Positions 18,048 to 26,781 of a stretch of 61,229 bases of DNA are shown one piece after another; the first letter of the stretch is position 1; every line of letters starts with the position of its first letter. The notes beneath the pieces are model-generated. The model was not told where the DNA came from. It was given only the letters and a program-made list of their open reading frames with translations, and made no database searches. This stretch comes from Alphaproteobacteria bacterium (GTDB lineage: Bacteria; Pseudomonadota; Alphaproteobacteria; Rhizobiales; Beijerinckiaceae). The DNA lies in contig VGEB01000006.1 of NCBI GenBank assembly GCA_016869435.1, positions 1-61,229 of the forward strand. Direction: 5' to 3'. Both the position numbers and the translations under genes were made by a program.

Positions 18048-19679
18048 ATGAAGTTCAAGGTCGGACAGCACGCGCTCGCCATCGCCGCGTTTGGCTTATA
18101 TTCGCTGGCCGCGATCGGGCCGGCCGCCGCGGATGTTTCCGCTGAGATCCGCGCGCTCAAGGCGCGGCTCTCGAAGCTCGAAGCCGATGAAGCTCGGGCG
18201 AAGCGCGAGGCCAAGGCCGCCGCTATGCATGCGGCGCTGCCCGCCGACAAAGGCCCGCCGCCGCCGCCGCCGCCACTGCACTGGTATGAGCGGCTTAGCC
18301 TGCGCGGCTATACGCAGATGCGCTACAACGATATTCTGAGCGGCGGCCCGTATTGGTACGATGTCAGAACGACGAACGATCGTTCGGTCGGCGACCGCCA
18401 AAACTTCTTCATCCGTCGCGCCCGCATCATCCTGAGCGGCGACGTTTCCGATCATCTCTATCTCTACTTCCAGAACGATTTCGCCAGCTCTCCTCCGAAT
18501 GCAAATTCGACCTCGCCGACTTTCGCCGCCTACGGGAACGTCGCCGCTCAGTCCGTCTATTATTTCTACAATCCCGTTTTCCCCTATCCAGGCTACAATC
18601 AGGTCGGCAGTTACAGCAACGCGCCGGGCAACTTCGCGCAGATTCGCGACCTCTACGCCGACATCTATTTCGACAAGGACAAAGAATTCCGCGTCCGCGC
18701 CGGTCAGTCGAAAATTCCCTACGGCTTCGAAAACCTGCAGTCGTCGCAAAACCGTCTCGCGCTCGACCGCGCTGACGCGATCAACACCTGCTGTAAGGAC
18801 GAACGCGACCTGGGCCTTTTCTTCATGTATACGCCGAAGGAGATGCGGCATCTGTTCCGCGATCTCGTGAAGAACAATCTGAAAGGTTCGGGCGATTACG
18901 GCATGGTCGCTTTCGGCGTCTACAATGGACAAGGCGCCAACCGCATCGAGCTCAACAAGGGCACGCATCTTGTGGCGCGCTTCACCTATCCTTACGTCTT
19001 CGAGAACGGCCAGGTGGTCGAAGCGAGCGTTCAGGGCTATACGGGGCGCTTCGTGCCTTACACGGCGGCGATCAGGCCGTCTTTGGGTATGGCGACCAAC
19101 TGGGCGGGCTATGTTCCGCCAAACAGCCTTCTCAACAACATCGGATCAGGCTTCGTCCCCTATGTGAACGGCCCAGGTTGGAACAACGTCGGGAACTTCA
19201 ATCTTGCCCAATATGGCGCCGTTAACGGCTGGGGACCGTTCGTCGCCAATGGCGGTCAGGGCATTCGCGACTCGCGCGTCGCGATCACCGGCGTGATCTA
19301 TCCGCAGCCGTTCGGTCTTCGCGCCGAATGGAACTGGGGCGTTGGGCCGCAGCTCAATTCGACGCAGACGGCGATCGAGGCGAGAAGGCTGAACGGCGGC
19401 TATGTCGAAGCCACCTACAAATATGAGGATAAGGATTTCGGCACCGGCGTGTATTTCCCCTTCGTCAAATGGCAATACTACAACGGCGGGTTCAAGTTCG
19501 ATAACAACGCGCCCATGGGCCGCGTCAACGAATGGGACGTCGGCGTCGAGTATCAGCCCTTGCCGGAGGTCGAATTTACGGCGATCTACTCTCGTATGGA
19601 CCGCACAAATACGGTCGCGGCGCCCTATCGGCAGTTCCAGGCTGATCTGCTCAGGATGCAGCTACAGTGGAATTATTGA
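18048..19679 (+). CDS. phosphate-selective porin O/P-type outer-membrane protein
   Basis: 543 aa. Residues 1-28 are a signal peptide ending in the PAAADV region; a short Ala/Lys/Glu coiled coil (EIRALKARLSKLEADEARAK) and a seven-Pro stretch follow; then a long beta-barrel domain rich in aromatic and Asn/Gly residues, with alternating strands and the sequence ending in a terminal aromatic (LQWNY). This order is typical of OprO/OprP-like porins. A PhoB box lies just upstream, supporting phosphate or polyphosphate uptake. A terminator follows at 19709. Confidence 0.82.
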   Translation: MKFKVGQHALAIAAFGLYSLAAIGPAAADVSAEIRALKARLSKLEADEARAKREAKAAAMHAALPADKGPPPPPPPLHWYERLSLRGYTQMRYNDILSGGPYWYDVRTTNDRSVGDRQNFFIRRARIILSGDVSDHLYLYFQNDFASSPPNANSTSPTFAAYGNVAAQSVYYFYNPVFPYPGYNQVGSYSNAPGNFAQIRDLYADIYFDKDKEFRVRAGQSKIPYGFENLQSSQNRLALDRADAINTCCKDERDLGLFFMYTPKEMRHLFRDLVKNNLKGSGDYGMVAFGVYNGQGANRIELNKGTHLVARFTYPYVFENGQVVEASVQGYTGRFVPYTAAIRPSLGMATNWAGYVPPNSLLNNIGSGFVPYVNGPGWNNVGNFNLAQYGAVNGWGPFVANGGQGIRDSRVAITGVIYPQPFGLRAEWNWGVGPQLNSTQTAIEARRLNGGYVEATYKYEDKDFGTGVYFPFVKWQYYNGGFKFDNNAPMGRVNEWDVGVEYQPLPEVEFTAIYSRMDRTNTVAAPYRQFQADLLRMQLQWNY

Positions 19680-19708
19680 TCGGATTGTCGGTCAAATTCT
19701 CATAGAAG

Positions 19709-19733
19709 GCCTCCGGTTCACGCCGGAGGCTTT
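19709..19733 (+). terminator. Rho-independent terminator after porin
   Basis: 8-bp perfect stem gcctccgg / ccggaggc with a 6-base loop, followed by a short T-run (ttt). It separates the porin from the Sel1-repeat gene. Confidence 0.75.
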
Positions 19734-19757
19734 CGCATGTCTTGAGGTAGGGACTCG

Positions 19758-20471
19758 ATGATGAAGCCGGTTGCGACGATCGCGTTGTCTTTCCTGTTGG
19801 CTTCGGCTGCGCCGGCGCGCGCCGACGACTATGAGAACGCGCTGGGCGCGACGCGACGCGGCGATTTCGCCGCCGCTTTCAAATTGCTTAAACCGCTCGC
19901 TGAAAAGGGCGATGCGCGCGCCGAAGCCGAGGTTGGCGCGATGTATCTCACGGGCAAAGGGATCGCCGCCGATCCCAAGTCAGCCTTGAAATGGCTTCGC
20001 CTCGCTGCAGATCACGGGAACGCCTCCGCTCAGTTCAACCTCGGCACCATGTATCTCGAGGGACAGGGAGTTTTGAGAGATTACAAGGAGGCCATGAAGT
20101 GGAATTTGCTTGCGGCGGGCCAGGGACTGGCTGCAGCGCAGGTGAACATCGCTTCAATGTATTATGACGGCGCTGGCATCGCACAGGACTATAAGGAAGC
20201 GGCCAAGTGGCTGCGGCTGGCGGCCGAGCAGGGCGATGCCGACGCGCAGTTGAATCTCGGCAATATGTATGTCGCCGGACAGGGCGTCGAACGCGATCTC
20301 CTGCGCGGCTATATGTGGACGCAGCTCGCGACGGAATCTCTCTCAATGGGCGAAACCGAAAAAAAGGCGGTGCGCGACATGTCGGCGAAGACATTGTCGC
20401 CGGAGGAACTCGCCAGGGCCCAGGCGCTGGTCGCCAAGTGCCGTCAATCACAGTTAAAGAATTGCGATTGA
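19758..20471 (+). CDS. secreted Sel1-repeat protein
   Basis: 237 aa. A signal peptide of about 22 residues (cleavage near PARA-DDY) is followed by four to five Sel1/TPR-like repeats of about 36 residues, recognisable from repeated motifs such as AEVGAMYLTGKGI, AQFNLGTMYLEGQGV, AQVNIASMYYDGAGI and AQLNLGNMYVAGQGV. Sel1 repeats are protein-binding scaffolds, often at the cell envelope; no enzymatic function is implied. The start at 19758 gives MMKP; the next codon is also ATG. A terminator follows at 20491. Confidence 0.85.
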   Translation: MMKPVATIALSFLLASAAPARADDYENALGATRRGDFAAAFKLLKPLAEKGDARAEAEVGAMYLTGKGIAADPKSALKWLRLAADHGNASAQFNLGTMYLEGQGVLRDYKEAMKWNLLAAGQGLAAAQVNIASMYYDGAGIAQDYKEAAKWLRLAAEQGDADAQLNLGNMYVAGQGVERDLLRGYMWTQLATESLSMGETEKKAVRDMSAKTLSPEELARAQALVAKCRQSQLKNCD

Positions 20472-20490
20472 TGCAGATGCGCTTGACGCG

Positions 20491-20521
20491 GGGAGCGCTC
20501 CACACATGGAGCGCTCCCTTT
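20491..20521 (+). terminator. Rho-independent terminator after Sel1 gene
   Basis: 11-bp perfect stem (gggagcgctcc / ggagcgctccc) with a 6-base loop and a short T-run. Confidence 0.85.
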
Positions 20522-20646
20522 GAGTTCGCGTATTAGATTGGGATAACGTTAAATCTGGCCGATCTCTCGCTCTCGGGCGCGCTCGCGGACTTCCATTTCG
20601 CGAGGGGCTGATCGACAGGGCTTGTAACCCTTGCGACTCGAAAATT

Positions 20647-20680
20647 TTCTGCGCCCCTTCTCGGGGCGCAGAAGATTTTT
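20647..20680 (+). terminator. strong terminator-like hairpin (possibly bidirectional)
   Basis: 11-bp perfect stem ttctgcgcccc / ggggcgcagaa, loop ttctc, then gattttt on the plus strand. On the minus strand aaaatttt flanks the other side, so it could act in both directions. It does not follow an annotated gene directly. Confidence 0.75.
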
Positions 20681-20810
20681 GCATCATCGGAAAAGGTCAC
20701 GCTTCGCGGCAGCCGTTGCGTCTCAATGCCGAGCATTACAGGCGCTTTGGCGCGCGTCGCGGATATGCGCGGGGGCTATTGGGCGCCGAGCAGGCGCCCG
20801 CATCAGATCG

Positions 20811-20843
20811 AGCCCGCCGAGCCGAAGGACTCGGCGGGCTTTT
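20811..20843 (+). terminator. Rho-independent terminator without an upstream gene
   Basis: 10-bp perfect stem agcccgccga / tcggcgggct, 10-base loop, then ttttcc. It precedes the DUF2093 gene and follows no protein gene, supporting a small non-coding transcript. Confidence 0.7.
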
Positions 20844-20987
20844 CCATTGGCCTTCGTGGATGCTATTGTTGGGCGCATGAATTCGCCGTGAGGAGGCGCC
20901 TGAAGTTCGCCTGTGAGGTCGCTCTTTTCGACATTCAGGAGTCTCGCGGGGCGTCCGTTCCCCCGGCGATATGGCTTGAGAACGCGC

Positions 20988-21209
20988 ATGAACCGCTATG
21001 AACGCCAACCGCAGCCGGCCGACGAGGCCGTCGTCGAATATCTCGACGGCGAATATCGCGTGCGCAAACCGGGGGCCTATGTGAGATGCGCCGTGACGGG
21101 CGAACCGATACCGCTCGAGGATCTCCGCTACTGGAACGTCGATCTGCAGGAGCCCTATATCGGGCCGCACGCCAAGCTGTTGCGTCTTGGCGTCAAGAAG
21201 CCGGACTGA
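20988..21209 (+). CDS. DUF2093 protein
   Basis: 73 aa soluble protein of the DUF2093 family. The central YRVRKPGAYVRCAVTGEPIPL and the following YWNVDLQEPY are the family hallmarks. Function unknown. In alphaproteobacteria it is commonly found beside lpxK, as here: its end overlaps the convergent lpxK end by 17 bases. The alternate upstream frame is not family-like, so ATG 20988 is preferred. Confidence 0.85.
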   Translation: MNRYERQPQPADEAVVEYLDGEYRVRKPGAYVRCAVTGEPIPLEDLRYWNVDLQEPYIGPHAKLLRLGVKKPD

Positions 21210-22212
21210 CGTCGCGCTGGCGCGACCCGTCGCTCGGCCTGAACAGTTCGCAAAGTGCCGCGTCTAGAACGGCGGCGTCATCGAAAGCCAGCGTGACGGG
21301 CAACGTTTCGGCTCCGAGCGTTGCGAGACGATCGCCCATTCGCGCCGCATCCTTTTCCGTTGTGACGAGGCGCGCGCCATGCGCCTGCCGCAAGTTCGAA
21401 AGCGTCGCGTAATCGCGCTCCGTGAATCGTCGGTGATCGTCGAATGAAAGCCGCGCGGCGACTTCCGCGCCGCATCTTTCCAACATGTCGAAAAACTTCT
21501 CGGGCCGGGCAATGCCGGCGAAGGCCACGACGCGCGCGCCCTTCATCGCCGCAGCGGCGTCGGGGTCGGGCGCCACATGCGCAGCGATGATGGGCTTGTT
21601 GGCGCGCGCGGCGATGTCTCGGCCGCGCGCCCCGTCGCCGACGACGACCAATATGTCTGCCGCCGCAAGCTGCGCATCGAGCGGCGCACGCAGAGGCCCG
21701 GCCGGCATGCATCGGCCGTTGCCCGCGCCATAGTCCGAGTCGATGGCGACGAGCGTCAGATCGGGCATGAGGCGACGACTGTGAAAGCCGTCGTCGAGAA
21801 TGACGACGGTTGCGCCGAGACGCTGCGCCAGCGCCGCCGCCGCGATACGGTCGGCGCCGATGATCGTCGGCGCAACGCGCGCGAGCAGCAGGGCTTCGTC
21901 GCCGACGTCTTCCGCGCGATGTCGGTTCACATCGACCGCGAAAGGAGAGGTTTTGCTTCGCTTGCGGCCATAGCCGCGCGTTAGCAGCGCCGGCCGCTCG
22001 CCCGCCGATGTGAGACGTTGGGCGAGGGCGATCGCAAGCGGCGTCTTGCCGTCGCCGCCCGCCGTCAGTCCGCCCACGACGATGGTCGGGAGATCGCCGC
22101 GTGCGGCGATGCGGGCGAGCCGCTTGCGGCTTATGGCGCCATAGAGCGCGCCGAGCGAAGACAGAAGTCGCGCCGGAACGCCGTCGTCACGCCAGAAGCC
22201 GGGCGCGCGCAT
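21193..22212 (-). CDS. lpxK: tetraacyldisaccharide 4'-kinase LpxK
   Basis: 339 aa inner-membrane-associated kinase that phosphorylates the 4' position of the lipid A precursor. It has the N-terminal RAPGFW start, a short hydrophobic helix and the P-loop GGLTAGGDGKT at about 47-57, where the GGxxxGGxGKT form is characteristic of LpxK. Size is normal. Sits 27 bases after waaA, so both belong to a lipid A/Kdo transcription unit. Confidence 0.92.
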   Translation of the reverse strand: MRAPGFWRDDGVPARLLSSLGALYGAISRKRLARIAARGDLPTIVVGGLTAGGDGKTPLAIALAQRLTSAGERPALLTRGYGRKRSKTSPFAVDVNRHRAEDVGDEALLLARVAPTIIGADRIAAAALAQRLGATVVILDDGFHSRRLMPDLTLVAIDSDYGAGNGRCMPAGPLRAPLDAQLAAADILVVVGDGARGRDIAARANKPIIAAHVAPDPDAAAAMKGARVVAFAGIARPEKFFDMLERCGAEVAARLSFDDHRRFTERDYATLSNLRQAHGARLVTTEKDAARMGDRLATLGAETLPVTLAFDDAAVLDAALCELFRPSDGSRQRDVSPAS

Positions 22213-22239
22213 CTCAAGGAGCGCGTCGGCGTGCGACGC

Positions 22240-23520
22240 TCATTGCTCGGCGACCGCCATTTGCGCGAGATAGGGCTCGACGGCGTTCATGATCCCGCGC
22301 GAGGCTCCGCCCAGCCTCTCGACCGTTTCCGCCGCAGCGCGCCCCATCTTGCGCATGCGCGCCGGATCGGAGAGCAGATATTGCGCGGCCCGCGCGACCG
22401 ATGCGGCGTCTGACGCGCGAGCGGCTGCTTTTGCCGCTGCGAACTCGCCATACACTTCCGTGAAGTTTTCGACATAGGGGCCATGAAGAATCGCGCAGCC
22501 GAGCTTTGCCGGCTCGATTGGATTTTGTCCGCCCCCGCCGGGCAGCAGCGACTTGCCCATCAGGACGATGCCGACGCTGCGGAAAATGAGACCAAGTTCG
22601 CCGACGCTATCGAGGACATAGACGTTGACGTCGCGCCGCGGCTCGGCCTCCTGCGAACGCAATGAGACGGTCAGACCTCTGGCCCGCGCGGCTTCGACGA
22701 TCTCGGCGGCGCGCTCGCGATGACGCGGCGCGATGATCGTCAGCAGCGACGGCGTTTGCGCGCTCATTTCGACATGCGCGTCGAGCACGATGTCCTCTTC
22801 TCCGGCATGGGTCGATACAGCCGCCCAGGCCGGCCGCGCGCCGATCGCTGCGTTGAATTCGGCGACTCTGGCCGAATCCGCTGGCGGCGGCGGCACGTCG
22901 AATTTCAGATTTCCGGCGATGCGCACGCAACGCGCGCCGAGCGCCAGGAATCTTGCGGCGTTATCCGAATCCTGCGCGAGGCAGAGGTCGAGAGCGCCAA
23001 ACAGGGATTTCGCCGCGCCGGGAATGGCGCGCCAGCGCTCCGCGGATTTGCGCGAGATGCGGGCATTGGCGAGAACGAGCGGCGCGCCGCGCGCGCCGAC
23101 CGCTGCGACGATATTGGGCCAAAGCTCCGACTCTGCGAAGACCGCAATGTCGGGACGCCAATGATCGAGAAACCGTTCGACGAATTTGGGCGCGTCGAGC
23201 GGCGCATATTGATGGAAGGCGCCCGCCGGCAGGCGCGCATTGAGAACCCGCGCGGAAGAGACGGTGCCGCTTGTGACGAGCACTTCGAGTCCGCGCTGGA
23301 TGAAGCGGTCGATCAGCGGCAGCAGCGACAGGGTTTCGCCGAGGCTCGCGCCGTGCAGCCACACCAGTCGTCCGCCAGGGCGGGGGCGATCTGACTCACC
23401 CATGCGCTCGGCCAGTCGCTCGGGGTCTTCCTTGCCATGTCTCGCCCGCCAGTCGAGCAGCGCGCCGGCGAAGGGAGTCGCCGCGATCGTCGCCAGCCGG
23501 TACAATTTCAGAAGCGACAT
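22240..23520 (-). CDS. waaA: 3-deoxy-D-manno-octulosonic acid transferase
   Basis: 426 aa GT30-family glycosyltransferase (KdtA/WaaA) that adds Kdo to lipid IVA at the inner membrane. The N-terminal membrane anchor is followed by the WLHGASLGE motif of the family and the FAESELWPN segment in the first domain; the C-terminal domain has GGGGQNPIEPAKLG, the nucleotide-sugar site. Immediately upstream of lpxK, as expected for lipopolysaccharide assembly genes. Confidence 0.93.
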   Translation of the reverse strand: MSLLKLYRLATIAATPFAGALLDWRARHGKEDPERLAERMGESDRPRPGGRLVWLHGASLGETLSLLPLIDRFIQRGLEVLVTSGTVSSARVLNARLPAGAFHQYAPLDAPKFVERFLDHWRPDIAVFAESELWPNIVAAVGARGAPLVLANARISRKSAERWRAIPGAAKSLFGALDLCLAQDSDNAARFLALGARCVRIAGNLKFDVPPPPADSARVAEFNAAIGARPAWAAVSTHAGEEDIVLDAHVEMSAQTPSLLTIIAPRHRERAAEIVEAARARGLTVSLRSQEAEPRRDVNVYVLDSVGELGLIFRSVGIVLMGKSLLPGGGGQNPIEPAKLGCAILHGPYVENFTEVYGEFAAAKAAARASDAASVARAAQYLLSDPARMRKMGRAAAETVERLGGASRGIMNAVEPYLAQMAVAEQ

Positions 23521-23643
23521 GTTTCCTATCTATTAAGGCTCCGGGTCGGCATCGGTCCTATGACCGCGTCTTCTCCGCGCGCGTCGGACCATCCCTCGAA
23601 TCATGACTCTATCGCCCGGCAAGACGGCAAATTTTTGAAGCGA

Positions 23644-23904
23644 CTAAAGCTCTTCCACGTCCGGATCGAGCAGCCGGTAAAGATGCACCACGAAGTAGCG
23701 CATATGCGCGTTGTCAACTGTCGACTGGGCTTTCGCTTTCCATGCCGCGAGCGCGCTGTCATTGTCCGGATAAATGCCGACGATGTCGAGTTTGCTCGGG
23801 TCGCGAAACGAAACGCCCTCGAGCGTCTCCAACTCGCCGCCAAATACAAGATGCAGCAGCTGTTTTTCGTTTTTTGGGTTGGTCGCCTGCGTCGCCTTGT
23901 TCAT
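23644..23904 (-). CDS. DUF4170 protein
   Basis: 86 aa soluble protein. LLHLVFGGELETLEGVSFRD and the C-terminal MRYFVVHLYRLLDP match the DUF4170 family of alphaproteobacteria, function unknown. Its ATG overlaps the TGA of cysQ (ATGA at 23901-23904), so it is translationally coupled to cysQ and in the same unit as waaA/lpxK downstream. Confidence 0.85.
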   Translation of the reverse strand: MNKATQATNPKNEKQLLHLVFGGELETLEGVSFRDPSKLDIVGIYPDNDSALAAWKAKAQSTVDNAHMRYFVVHLYRLLDPDVEEL

Positions 23905-24719
23905 AGTTTTCCTTCCCGGATCTCGAGCGCTAGCGCGAGGCTTTCGTCAAACAGCGATTTGGGCGCCGCAATCAGCATGTCGCGGGCGAGCGAGGCGCGA
24001 TTATAGGTGAGCGCAACGCCTTCAGGCTCGCTTAGCATTGCCCCCGCCTCTGCGAGGAGAACGTCGGCGGCGGCGATGTCCCAGTCGCGCGCATTGGGGG
24101 CGGCGACGACAATATCATGCCGGCCGGAGGCGATGCCAGCAAGCCGCAACGCCAGCGACGGCGTGCGCGGCGCCATGACGAACCCCTGCGGCGACGCCGC
24201 CAGACGGTCCAGCATCGCGCGAGGCGCGACCACCGCCGCTCCGGAAATGTCGGCGCGCTGGGGCGCGCGGATCGGAGAGGCGTTGAGAAAGGCGCCGAGC
24301 CCGCGCGCGCCGACATAGGTTTCTCCCAGAGCCGGCGCATGGATGACCCCGGCCACCGGCCGGCCGCCGACGCTCAGCGCGATGGACACCGACCAGCGGG
24401 CGTCGCCGCGCGAGAAGGCCAGCGTTCCGTCGATCGGGTCGACGATGATCAAAGCGTCGCGCTCAAGTCGTTGGTCAGTGTCGGCGCTTTCTTCCGAGAG
24501 CCACGCCGCTTCCGGCGCAATCCGCGCCATCTCGTGGAAAAGAAATCTATCAACGGCGAAATCCGCCTCAGTGACCGGCGAGCCGCCGCCTTTGTAGGAC
24601 ACGGCGGCGGTCGTCCGTTCGCCCGGACGGAAATAGCCCATGGCGATGTCGCCGGCGCGGCGCGTGACGCTCTCAAGTTTCGGAAGAAAAGCGGCGAGTT
24701 CCGCTTGGGTGAAGCCCAT
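23901..24719 (-). CDS. cysQ: 3'(2'),5'-bisphosphate nucleotidase, CysQ-like
   Basis: 272 aa member of the inositol monophosphatase superfamily. Metal-site motifs in order: EADFAVDRF, WLSEESAD, IVDPIDGT (the DPxDGT core) and the DWDIAAADVLLAEAGA motif near the C-terminus. The CysQ branch hydrolyses PAP from sulfate assimilation; inositol phosphatase activity is a less likely alternative. ATG 24719 is used because the longer frame is not family-like; no Shine-Dalgarno is seen before it. Confidence 0.82.
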   Translation of the reverse strand: MGFTQAELAAFLPKLESVTRRAGDIAMGYFRPGERTTAAVSYKGGGSPVTEADFAVDRFLFHEMARIAPEAAWLSEESADTDQRLERDALIIVDPIDGTLAFSRGDARWSVSIALSVGGRPVAGVIHAPALGETYVGARGLGAFLNASPIRAPQRADISGAAVVAPRAMLDRLAASPQGFVMAPRTPSLALRLAGIASGRHDIVVAAPNARDWDIAAADVLLAEAGAMLSEPEGVALTYNRASLARDMLIAAPKSLFDESLALALEIREGKL

Positions 24720-24941
24720 CACGAGGAGGAGTAGGTGAGGCGCCCGGCGCGCGCAAGCGGGCGCGTTGCGCAGATTAGAAGCAATTTGAACGATTTCATT
24801 TCCCTGGACTTCACCCTCAATGCCAAAAGCATGCGTCAAAGCAATGATTTACGACATGTTCACCAGGCTTTTTAGCGTCTTTCCGGGAAGGCTGCGGCAG
24901 TATGGCCGCCGAGAAGGAATTCAAGCCTTAAGGAGTGACCC

Positions 24942-25472
24942 ATGGTTGAGATCGATGCCGCGCGCAAGATTGACGGCAATGTCTATGTTCAGCGCGACCG
25001 GCGCGCTGACGGCGGCGCTCGCCATATTCGTATGACCCGGGAGGACGTGCTCATCGCCCGTCGTTTGAGCGGCGTCGCGATGGTTATCTCGGTGCCGGTC
25101 AGCGCCTATTGCGGCGTCGCCCTCGACGTGCAGCCGGCCGAAGACGGATCGCCCCGCTACCTCCTGTCGCTGGCGCACAGCGACCCGGACCTCGACATCC
25201 TTCTCGGCGAGAGCCGGGACTGCGGTTCCGTCGCGGCCGACTGGCGCTATTGGTCGGCCTGGCTCGGACTGCCGCGCCTGACGGAAGAGGACGGCGAGTT
25301 GCGCGCGCTCAATGGCCCTTCCGAAGACGCCGTCGCCGCTGCGGCGCGCCGCCGCTGTGACGCCAATGTCCGCAAGCGCCGGCCTCGCTTCCTGGCTCGC
25401 CGTCAAGCCGGCGACCCGCGCCAAACGAAGATGGTCCACGCGCAAGAGCGCGAGATCATTTCCTATGAGTGA
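24942..25472 (+). CDS. DUF6101 protein
   Basis: 176 aa, preceded by a very good aaggag eight bases before ATG 24942. [19 protein letters not shown] and the later [13 protein letters not shown] match a family conserved in Hyphomicrobiales (DUF6101). The C-terminal half is Arg-rich ([19 protein letters not shown]), suggesting contact with nucleic acid or acidic partners, which is inference. Convergent with the CobW gene, overlapping it by 10 bases. Confidence 0.78.
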   Translation: MVEIDAARKIDGNVYVQRDRRADGGARHIRMTREDVLIARRLSGVAMVISVPVSAYCGVALDVQPAEDGSPRYLLSLAHSDPDLDILLGESRDCGSVAADWRYWSAWLGLPRLTEEDGELRALNGPSEDAVAAAARRRCDANVRKRRPRFLARRQAGDPRQTKMVHAQEREIISYE

Positions 25473-26569
25473 GGCGCCCCGAGAACGATTTTCTCGAAAC
25501 CCTCGCGGATTTCCTGCTCCTTCAGCTTCCTGCCGATGAAGACGAGGCGCGATTCGCGCTTCTCGCCTTCCTTCCATTCCCGCTGCAGGTCGCCGTCGAG
25601 AATCTGATGAACGCCCTGGAAGACGAAACGCCGCGGTTCGTCTTTGAAGGCGATGATTCCCTTGCTGCGCAGAATGTCCGGTCCCTCGCGCTGAATCAGC
25701 TCATTGAGCCAGGGGACGAAGCGCTCTGGATCGACCGCGCCTTCGTGGCGAATGGAAACGGAATGCATCTCGTCATCGTGGAAATGCTCCATGCCGCCGT
25801 GATGCGCGTGATGGTCCTCATGCGCATGATCGTGGTCATGACCATGATGATCATGACCGCAGTCTGGGCCGCATTCATGATCATGATGGTGATGCGCGTG
25901 GTCGTGATCGTGGTGCGACCCCTCGGCGTCGAGGAAGGCCGGCTCGATTTCGAGGATGCGATCGAGGTCGAAGGCGTTGCGCTCCAAGACCGCGGCTAAC
26001 GGGACGTCCGATTTCACGGCGCGATGCAGCGCGGCGTAAGGATTGATCGCACGGATGCGACCTGCGACCTCGGCGAGCTCGTCGTCCGAAACGAGATCGG
26101 TTTTGTTGAGCACGATGACGTCGGCGAAGGCGATCTGGCTTTTTGCTTCGGGCGCGTCCTTCAGCCGTTCGCCGAGCCATTTCGCGTCGGCGACGGTCAC
26201 CACCGCGTCGAGTCGCGCCGCTTCCTTGACGTCGGCGTCCATGAAAAAGGTTTGCGCGACCGGCGCCGGATTGGCGAGGCCGGTGGTCTCGACGACGATC
26301 GCGTCGAACTTGCCGCGACGGCGCATCAGCCCTTCGAAAATGCGAATGAGGTCGCCTCGAACGGTGCAGCAGATGCAGCCGTTGTTCATCTCGAAGACTT
26401 CTTCGTCAGCGCCGACGACGAGATCATTGTCGATGCCGATTTCGCCGAACTCATTGACGATGACGGCGTAGCGGCGCCCGTGGTTCTCGGTGAGAATGCG
26501 ATTGAGCAGCGTCGTCTTGCCGGCGCCGAGATAGCCGGTGATGACGGTGACGGGAATTTTCTCGGTCAA
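25463..26569 (-). CDS. CobW/COG0523 metal-chaperone GTPase with His-rich tail
   Basis: 368 aa. G1 is GYLGAGKTT, the CxCC metal site is CICC in [12 protein letters not shown], and NKTD is the nucleotide-specificity motif. Between the GTPase and CobW_C domains lies an unusually long His/Asp-rich run of roughly 55 residues, including [11 protein letters not shown] and a [13 protein letters not shown] segment, well suited to zinc binding. It starts at TTG 26569 with GGAG about 9 bases upstream. Lying behind the zinc-import genes in the same orientation, it is probably a zinc chaperone used when zinc is scarce. Confidence 0.88.
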   Translation of the reverse strand: MTEKIPVTVITGYLGAGKTTLLNRILTENHGRRYAVIVNEFGEIGIDNDLVVGADEEVFEMNNGCICCTVRGDLIRIFEGLMRRRGKFDAIVVETTGLANPAPVAQTFFMDADVKEAARLDAVVTVADAKWLGERLKDAPEAKSQIAFADVIVLNKTDLVSDDELAEVAGRIRAINPYAALHRAVKSDVPLAAVLERNAFDLDRILEIEPAFLDAEGSHHDHDHAHHHHDHECGPDCGHDHHGHDHDHAHEDHHAHHGGMEHFHDDEMHSVSIRHEGAVDPERFVPWLNELIQREGPDILRSKGIIAFKDEPRRFVFQGVHQILDGDLQREWKEGEKRESRLVFIGRKLKEQEIREGFEKIVLGAPHS

Positions 26570-26591
26570 TGCAGCTTGCTCCAGTTTCTAT

Positions 26592-26781
26592 CGCCCCCTC
26601 CCTGTCCCTCCCCCGCTTCGCAAACCGGGTGTTCCCGGTTTGCGCATCGACCCCGAAGTCGGCAACAGCCGACTTCGGATGGGAGAGGGGACCCTAACGA
26701 TCGGCTTTGCGCGAAATTCTGTATAAGGCGCCGGGCCTGCTCCCTCTCCCACGAAGTGGGGGAGGGTTGGGGAGGGGGCGG
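26592..26781. repeat. composite palindromic intergenic element
   Basis: About 190 bases made of three successive hairpins: a perfect 10-bp stem gcaaaccggg / cccggtttgc (26620-26643), a perfect 11-bp stem ccgaagtcggc / gccgacttcgg (26653-26678) and a C/G-rich stem at 26742-26766. The outer ends are themselves inverted copies (cgccccctccc... at the left and ...ggagggggcg at the right). The last hairpin recurs at 40659-40698. It fills the gap between the zinc-binding protein gene and the CobW gene, so it may attenuate or stabilise the transcript. Confidence 0.75.

Larger units (their letters stand above)
20522..20987. other. 466-base intergenic region, candidate small RNA(s)
   Basis: No convincing protein frame. 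Two terminator-like hairpins divide it: 20647-20680 and 20811-20843. The second part also holds a perfect 7-bp hairpin gggcgcc / ggcgccc at 20781-20799 just ahead of the terminator. Terminators with no coding frame before them suggest one or two small transcripts, running roughly 20525-20680 and 20690-20843, but I could not place promoters with confidence and do not recognise a known RNA family. Confidence 0.35.

Noticed and set aside
24720-24941. Possible tRNA or small RNA before the DUF6101 gene
   Set aside because: No cloverleaf-like motif or terminator; only the ribosome site of the following gene is clear.
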